Origin: Cryptomeria japonica
Taxonomy: Eukaryota > Streptophyta > Pinopsida > Cupressales > Cupressaceae
NCBI RefSeq assembly: GCF_030272615.1
Contig: NC_081406.1
Location: 217,504,997 to 217,568,996, forward strand
Length of the DNA: 64,000 nt
Direction: 5' to 3'
Shown: piece after piece, positions 57,822 to 64,000 of the stretch
Layout of the letters: the number at the start of each line of letters is the position of its first letter
Numbering within the stretch: position 1 is the stretch's first letter
The notes under the pieces: model-generated
Databases searched by the model: none
Told to the model about the DNA's origin: nothing
The model's input: the letters and a program-made list of their open reading frames with translations, nothing else
Program-made: the position numbers and the translations under genes

Positions 57822-58617
57822 TGTTGGCATATGCACACTCCAATGAGACATTGTATGAGATTGAAGGTTTTGTCATTGATGGCAACCTTGCAATCCTATG
57901 GCACCGGCAAAGGCATTATACCGGCATCAGCAGATCACACTCTACATCGGCACTCAAGATACCGGCACCGACACAGAAGAAAGGAAGTATACTGGCACAG
58001 AGGCCGACAGGATTTTTGTTATATTATATTTTGTTTATTATTGTAAAAATGTGTAAGCCGACTTGGAAAATTGTAAAATGACTCTTATATATAAAAGAGA
58101 TCATTGTAGACATTTTAGAGGAGAAGTAGTAGAAAAAAGGAAAATATTAGGCAGACCTATTGTGCAAAATATAGGTCAAGAGGTATATGTAAAGAACAGA
58201 GCAGGAACCGATACTGAATCTGGCATTGAAGATGCTATTGTAAAGAAGTACAAGATATCGGATTTGTATAATCCCTATTGTAAGTCAGTGAGACTTCCCA
58301 TTGAGTAGTGAGCTCTAGGCAGTTGGCCTTCTTGCATGTGCAGGCCCCTATTGTAAGTAATATTCTCTTATTGGCCAGTGAGTGAATATTGTGGGTAACA
58401 AATCCCATCGAGGTTTTTCCCACACTGGGTTTCCTCGTTAACATCTTGTGTTATGGTGTGCTTTTCATGTGGATGTTCTTGATTCTGTTCATTGCATTAT
58501 TTCTTGCATACCGGTACACTGTTATATTATGTTCAGCGTGATTTAAATTAAGAAATTCTAATTACCGGTCAGATACTAATTCACCTCCCCCTCTCAGTAT
58601 CTGTGGGATCCCTAATA
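57822..58617 (+). repeat. L-B 3' LTR
   Basis: Near-identical to 53335-54131. Hairpin CTTGCATGTGCAGG (58331-58344) has a single change that leaves a G-U pair. It is followed by GTACC, the TSD. Confidence 0.9.
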
Positions 58618-58742
58618 GTACCTTCTTGATTTTCACCACAATCTTTGCCAATACCAAAGAACGAAGACAATGTTCTACATTTTGTTTCCCTCTCTTGGCC
58701 TTCCCCACATTCAGGATTCCTACCCTTCTTCCTATTTGACAT
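58618..58742 (-). pseudogene. hAT-type transposase, probable N-terminus
   Basis: On the minus strand the ATG at 58742 opens MSNRKKGRNPECGEGQ and continues to TLSSFFGIGKDCG, a basic start and SSFF-type motif plausible for a hAT-related protein. It stops at 58618, where L-B is inserted. It is out of frame with the next block (53329), so the link rests on the TSD and strand, not on an open frame. Confidence 0.4.
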
Positions 58743-61700
58743 CCCCAATGGAATAAAGGTTGCAAAAAAATATCAACTTGATGAAAAAGTAATAATAGAC
58801 TATATGATTCATTGGCCCTACGACCTACAATCTAGATGTCTGAGGTCTCCCGAGTGACCACTGATGGGTCCCCACTAAATAAGAATGAACTCAACAATGC
58901 AAACATATAGAGATGAATTCAGAATAATATTCTAACACTTCAAAAATATGATCACTTGCCTTTAGGTCACTAGCAGTCACCAATGCAGTCAGTAGCAATG
59001 GGTGTTCCTGGTTTGAAACTTCGCTAGTGATCCAAATTGTGTAGAGATATATATGATCTTTGATTTTATTTATACCAATCCTTATTTTGGCAAATTTGTC
59101 AAGAGTTTTATATGGTATACAAATATTTGGCGAATCACACTTAACTATAACACGTCTTATATAATTTTTGAGGCAATTATGGTTCGTCCAATTAATTGGC
59201 AATCATAATAGAGTTGGCAAAAATTGGGGTGAATCAAGACATGCCGAACTACAAAATGCAAGGTGAATCGAGTCCTCCTGACCAATAAATCTTTATATGA
59301 ATATTGGCGAATTATGGTCGTCTATTAAGACGAGCTCGGAAATTGTAGGAAAAAATATTGAATTTACCATGTGGAAAACATAGATTCTATTGGCAAAATC
59401 TTAACAGAGATACAATTAATTACATAAAACAATGGGCGATTTGGCCATGCATCTGATAAAAATTTATAGTCTAGGCGACATGGCCACCCCTGATCAATAC
59501 ATTTTATGTGCCATTTTCGAGGTCGCCGACATGAAATATTCGCCAATGGTGAATATTCACCACTAAAGTAAACCCTAGTCATGTCATTGACCGAGATTAT
59601 CCAATTATAGGTTGAGTTAGTAACAATTAAGGATTTTATGATCATCGAGTTGACCAACCCCAAATGTTATCCCTCCTTGTCTAGCCCAGGTGGAATTGCC
59701 TAAGTATCTCAAGTGTAGTATTTTGTAACACCTTTGACGCACAACCACTGCACCCTTTATATGTCTTAATAAGTTGTCAAATATCTATAGATAATAAATC
59801 ACTTAAGTGATTTCTCTATCGGTGAGACTCCAACTATCGTTGGATGGATTTTCATGTTCTAGTGACCCACCAATGATAAAGTTTGATCATATAGCCCAAG
59901 CATGAAGAATGTTATCAATGAAGCTACATATGAGCCCCAACAAACCAATGATGCAAAAATATGAGCATGTGTATGGGAACAAGCCAATCATTGGAACTTA
60001 TGTATATCGTTGGGTACCCTTTTCAATCTGCTACCCTCATGAAGGGTTGGGCTCTTCTAGTAGGAAGAGGTAGGGGGGACTTATGGTTGTGGTTGGACTA
60101 AAAAGCCCTTGATGATGTTCTTCCTCTCCCACGTTCTATTGAGTTATGTATCAATTTCAACAGGAATCTCATTACTCTGTAATATCTTAATCCTTCTATT
60201 TCTTTTCATTAGAAATTGAATAATATTTAATTATAGTTAAATTCCCTTCTGCTAATATGCTTAGTTAGCTAGTAGTTAAGTTAGTTAGTAACTATTTCAT
60301 TTTCAACTAAACTTGAATAATTTTTACAAATCTTTTCTATAGAAATGTTATACGTTGTTGATTAATATGGTTAAGGTATTTTGGGTTTTTACAAATTTGA
60401 TCTTCCAAAAGCTCTACTTGGTGAGGTCATTCTATACTATAGGTTAATGGTAGATCTTGGTGTCAGCTAATGGACTATGAAGGGATCCCCTTTTGCTACT
60501 GACATTATTTTTCTACTAGGCATTTGGCCTCTGAGTCCTCTCGTACTTCTCTCAAAGAGTCTTTCTCAACTTGGTGGAAGAATGCTATTTGTGACCACCT
60601 TACTATTTTTCTTGATGCTTCTTCTAAGAACGATATTGTTTCAGAGGATTTAAAACCACCCATTCATGTTTCTTCTCGTCCTTGTTCAACTAATATGCCT
60701 GAGGTTTTGGGACCATCTCTTTCTTTGATTATTTTTGTTTCTCTCCATTTCGCTACAAATTTACTTGCTAATGTTGTTTGCTATTCCAAATCGGCTTCTA
60801 ATAATAAAATAATAGATGTTGTGGTTTTGGTGTCTTCTATGGTTTCTTCGACTGATGTTTATGAGACTAATTCTACGTTAGAATTTTTTTTTCAGGTTCA
60901 TAGTGGTGTCAAAGATTGTTGCTTCTAGTGGTAATATCATTGTCCCTATCAATGATCTTTCTAACTGTCTTCACCTTCTCTAGTTATGATGGTAGATTCA
61001 CAAACCTAAAGCTCCGATTCATAATATGATGTAATTTGTTCAGCTCTAATTCTATTGTTACTTAGTTGGTTGTCCTATTTTTCTATTTTTGTGACTGATT
61101 TTGCTCAAGTTCTAAGTTTTCTTATTTCTAAATTACAAGATGGGAGGATAGATTGTGTTATTTCTCCACACATCCTTTCTATTGTGAAAATTTTAGCAAC
61201 GTGGAGTTTATAGGGAGCATAGGAAAGAGACATGGAGGAGGTGATGAGAGAAGATGGTTTGATTCCTTTCTTGAAGGATCAGATCTCTCGAAGGGTCGCA
61301 GAATTTATCTTTACGCCTATCAAATGTTGTGCATTGTGGATGTCCACAACCTCTTCTAGCATTGCCATATTTAGGGCTGAGGTCATTGGAAAGTTTGCGC
61401 ATACGCCCGTCAATTACATTTGCTTGTAGATTTCCAAAACCTTTAACTAAGAACTCTTGCTTTCCCTTTGTTCATTCTGTTATATGAAATCGCATTTCTT
61501 AAGGCATCCTGCCAAACATTTCCCATGCCTCATCTACGCCTTCACACCTCACTATTTAATCTGCAACTTAGTCTATCTTGTCGACGCACTCAATTTAAAT
61601 TGCAACAATAAAAATAGAATAAAAAGGCATGAGGTGTTTTCCATCAAGTTTGTTTTTCTCCAAAGGTATAAGGTGTTTTCCATAAAGTTTGTTTTTCTTC

Positions 61701-62134
61701 AACTTCTTTCCAACTGAGAAAATCCTTAGAAATCACAATGTACCCTAAAGGCCAACTTTGTCCACCATTTTAACATAATCCTTTTTCCTTAAATTTGGTC
61801 AAATACTGATGAGAGCCCATATTTATTCTCTATAATTTATTCATACAACTTATCTAGTTTTATCACTCTGATGCCTCTCCTTTTATCTCCTATGAAGGGA
61901 ATATTTATTATATGTTTGTGTCATTCTGAGTCCTTTTCATTTGTATATTTCCATACATCTTATTTCGTTTCAAGTGAACATTTGGTTCATATGGTTTTCT
62001 CTTCTGTTTTTTTTAATTAGAAATTTATTTGTGCATGGATACCTTACATAGCAATATAACTTGGATCCATCATCAGTGTATTAGTGCATTTTATTGCATT
62101 CATCTATTCTCCCTAACCTATACTTAAGGGAGGG
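58743..62134. other. Intergenic DNA without recognised genes
   Basis: Short frames on both strands (for example 58891-59202 minus, 60524-60928 plus) have no recognisable domain and start on non-ATG codons or in low-complexity DNA. The part from about 61,900 may be the 3' end of an old element whose LTR follows. I see no RNA gene. Confidence 0.4.
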
Positions 62135-62542
62135 TGTTAGTATGAATAAGGACATTGACAAACTAGATATGTTTTTGTCGTTTCTAGTTAAATTCTTATT
62201 CACATTAGTTAAGTCTTAATGTAGCAAATTTTTAAATTATTTTCTCACCTTTTGAGATACTTAACTCATGCATATACACCTTAGTCATACTTCTCTTGTA
62301 TGCACATGACATATCAAGGACACATGTCTTCTACAAACGCAAGTTGGTTAGAGTCCACAACTACCCCCACTCTTCACCCTTGTCTACATCAACATGTGCT
62401 TCTCGTACATTTGTAAGCTATTGTGAGGTTGTACATATTGTATGGATGATATTATTATAATTATCTTATCGTAAGTCTCTAATAAAAAGTATGTTTGTCA
62501 TTTTGTGGGATCCAATAAACTATGAGCATCAAATAACTAACA
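62135..62542 (+). repeat. LTR-like segment with adjacent purine tract
   Basis: Starts TGTTAGTATG and ends AACTAACA, giving perfect short inverted ends TGTTAG/CTAACA. The preceding TTAAGGGAGGG (62124-62134) looks like a polypurine tract, so this would be a 3' LTR on the plus strand. I found no matching 5' LTR in the window. Confidence 0.45.
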
Positions 62543-63369
62543 CCAACAAACATAACATCTAAAAACCTATCATTTCCATTAATACTAGATGGAATATGAC
62601 AAATTAATCATAATTTACATATAATAAAATCATTTAAAATATCTAAATTATTGTTTAATAGAAAAGAAAACAAAATCACTATTTTTGAAAACATCAGATA
62701 TAAAAATATTCCCATTATTTATTTGTTACTTATCAATGTATCCTTCTTTATCCCCTATATCATATCTTTTTCAATCCCATAAATCAACTTCCCTATTACA
62801 CCAATTTTAATCTTACACGGATGTAAATATGTAAAACGTGTGGAGAAGATAAAGAAATGAAGAGCACTTGTCAAACAAAACAACCTATTCTTGACAATAT
62901 TTAAGATAGCATGCGTAATCATTCGGAGATGATTTGCCATCTATAGATTATTATTGTAGACAGTCGGTACATTATTTGTTTGTATACTCACCAAACAAGA
63001 GGGAAATAGGTATACGAACATAGATTTTTGTGTCGATATAAACACTCTTCTTCATAGTCAACCAATGAAAATACAAATGTCAGTAACACAAAAACAACTT
63101 TAGCGTCTTCCTCTAAATTATCTGACAAAAGTTCACATATAATGGAGTTTGGTATCATGCTCTATTTCATTGCCTTGTAAATCCTTCAACCGACCTATGG
63201 ATTGCCCTATAGTTTGGCATCCCTTTACAAATTTGACTTAAAGAGTTAGAATCACATCATAAACAAATAAATACTCTTTTCTGGACCAAAGTGGGCTTAA
63301 TGTTAAACTCTGTTTCAGACAGATCTTTAAACCCTTCAATTTGGTCTGGTGTGCTCTCCATTCCGAAGA
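62543..63369 (+). promoter_or_regulatory. Upstream region of the SAUR gene
   Basis: About 830 bp before the ATG. TATA-like candidates are TATAAAC (63037-63043), next to a TGTCGA that resembles an auxin-response core, and AAATAAATA (63265-63273), about 100 bp before the ATG. The second gives the more usual short leader. I see no perfect TGTCTC element. Assignments are tentative. Confidence 0.35.
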
Positions 63370-63801
63370 ATGAAGGGCATCAAGCAGAAGATATGGAGTT
63401 TTATATTTCTAATTTTTAAGAAGGACAAATGCTATGTGTCTCTTGGTTCAGAACCTGATCCAAAAATGTTCCCACAGTGTATAAGACCACATTCAGTGAA
63501 TGGGAATAGTGATAATAGTCTTGTTGTTCCAGAAGGGTGCTTTTCTGTGTATGTGGGGAAAGATAAGAGAAAGTTTTTTCTTCCCATTGCTTATTTGAGC
63601 CATCCAGTTATACGAGCTCTTCTTAGAAGAAGTGCTGAGGAGTATGGAGTTAGTCAAGCTGGGGTTCTCAGAATCCCTTGTGATGTGAAGAGTTTCCAAC
63701 ATGTGTTATGGCTGGTTCACAGCGATCCCAGCGGGAAGGACAAAAACACAGAGGAAATTGCTAAGCATTATTATCTGGTATGTGGCACACAACTCATTTG
63801 A
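63370..63801 (+). CDS. SAUR-like auxin-responsive protein
   Basis: Intronless gene for a 143-residue protein, a normal length for the family. I start at the ATG at 63370; the open frame extends slightly upstream without another ATG. The N-terminus is basic (MKGIKQKIWSFIFLIFKKDK) and the SAUR domain spans about residues 52-116: VPEGCFSVYVGKDKRKFFLP, then AYLSHPVIRALLRRSAEEYG, and GVLRIPCDVKSFQHVL. These are the family's canonical VPxGxxxVYVG, YLxHPxxxxLLxxAEEEYG and IPCDxxxF blocks. SAURs promote cell expansion by inhibiting PP2C.D phosphatases and so activating plasma-membrane proton pumps. There are no stops or frameshifts. It is the only intact host gene here. The subfamily cannot be named from this window. 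Confidence 0.92.
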   Translation: MKGIKQKIWSFIFLIFKKDKCYVSLGSEPDPKMFPQCIRPHSVNGNSDNSLVVPEGCFSVYVGKDKRKFFLPIAYLSHPVIRALLRRSAEEYGVSQAGVLRIPCDVKSFQHVLWLVHSDPSGKDKNTEEIAKHYYLVCGTQLI

Positions 63802-64000
63802 AGATGTAGATAGGTCATCATGAGCAGGACTTCATTTTAATGGGAAGAGCTTCAAGAAGTTCAATCAGTCAGGATGAACATATATCTTAGTGAAAGCATT
63901 ATATAGTAAATATAAGTGACAGTAAATGACAAGATTACAATAGTTGAGTTCTATTTGTTGATTTTGTGGTTGATGAAATATGTTCTGTTATATACTGTGT
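63802..64000 (+). other. 3' flank of the SAUR gene
   Basis: Probable 3' untranslated region. It is AT-rich from about 63890 onward. No clear AATAAA poly(A) signal is seen before the window ends. Confidence 0.4.

Larger units (their letters stand above)
53335..58617 (+). mobile_element. L-B: complete non-autonomous Copia-like LTR element
   Basis: LTRs 53335-54131 and 57822-58617 (797 and 796 bp), perfect TSD GTACC (53330-53334 and 58618-58622), primer site 54134-54145 (TGGTATCAGAGC, perfect), purine tract 57810-57821. Length 5283 bp. It encodes a gag-like protein with zinc knuckles and a second ORF homologous to that of L-A, and has no protease, integrase, RT or RNase H. By hand the LTRs differ at about 35 of 796 positions, many at CCGG sites. 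Insertion was into the 5' part of the hAT gene. Confidence 0.9.

Noticed and set aside
60524..60928. 134-codon frame that might be a LINE or host gene fragment
   Set aside because: Begins on a non-ATG codon, Ser-rich, no RT, endonuclease or other motif, and no supporting context.
1..64000. tRNA, rRNA or small structured RNA genes
   Set aside because: I looked for tRNA-like B-box contexts and found only the short tRNA-complementary primer sites of LTR elements. A covariance-model search would be needed to exclude small RNAs.

Overview
The window looks like gene-poor DNA from a large plant genome. I favour a gymnosperm, probably a conifer, but this is an inference from the kind of repeats and not from a marker gene. 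The only intact host gene I can defend is a small auxin-responsive SAUR-type gene at the right end (63370-63801). Almost everything else is transposable elements and their debris.

The core (about 8.6-58.7 kb) is a Russian-doll nest that can be unpacked through terminal repeats and target-site duplications (TSDs). The oldest layer is a decayed minus-strand hAT-type transposase gene, now in three blocks (58618-58742, 51953-53329, 8586-9717). Two related plus-strand LTR elements sit inside it: L-A (9718-51947) and L-B (53335-58617, TSD GTACC). Both use the tRNA-iMet primer site and the termini of Copia elements, but encode no reverse transcriptase. They carry a gag-like coiled-coil protein with up to four CCHC knuckles and a second long ORF of unknown function. 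L-A was then hit in its second ORF by Copia element C-outer (12788-39751). Copia element C-inner (18938-39048, TSD TGTAT) landed in the 3' LTR of C-outer. A 12.7-kb Gypsy element of Tat type, G-A (20808-33497, TSD GGAAG, minus strand), landed in the gag of C-inner. A second Gypsy element, G-B (42958-51364, TSD ATAGG, minus strand), landed in the 3' LTR of L-A.

G-A has protease, a G-patch-like motif, reverse transcriptase, two RNase H regions and integrase on the minus strand. Between integrase and its 3' LTR it carries a spliced plant-mobile-domain (PMD) gene on the opposite strand. G-B is a relative that kept only the protease/G-patch polyprotein.

Left flank (1-8.6 kb): the 3' end of another LTR, a 66-bp tandem repeat array split by a miniature LTR element (608-1219), a 240-bp tandem repeat, AT-rich DNA, and a long decayed coding region with a G-patch-like motif and coiled coils (3988-7742). 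Right flank (58.7-64 kb): mostly featureless DNA, an LTR-like segment at 62135-62542, then the SAUR gene.

Nearly all element genes are broken. Many stops fit CAG-to-TAG, CGA-to-TGA or TGG-to-TAG/TGA changes, and LTR pairs often differ at CCGG sites. Both patterns fit methylcytosine deamination in silenced DNA. Element labels (L-A, G-A and so on) are local to this report.
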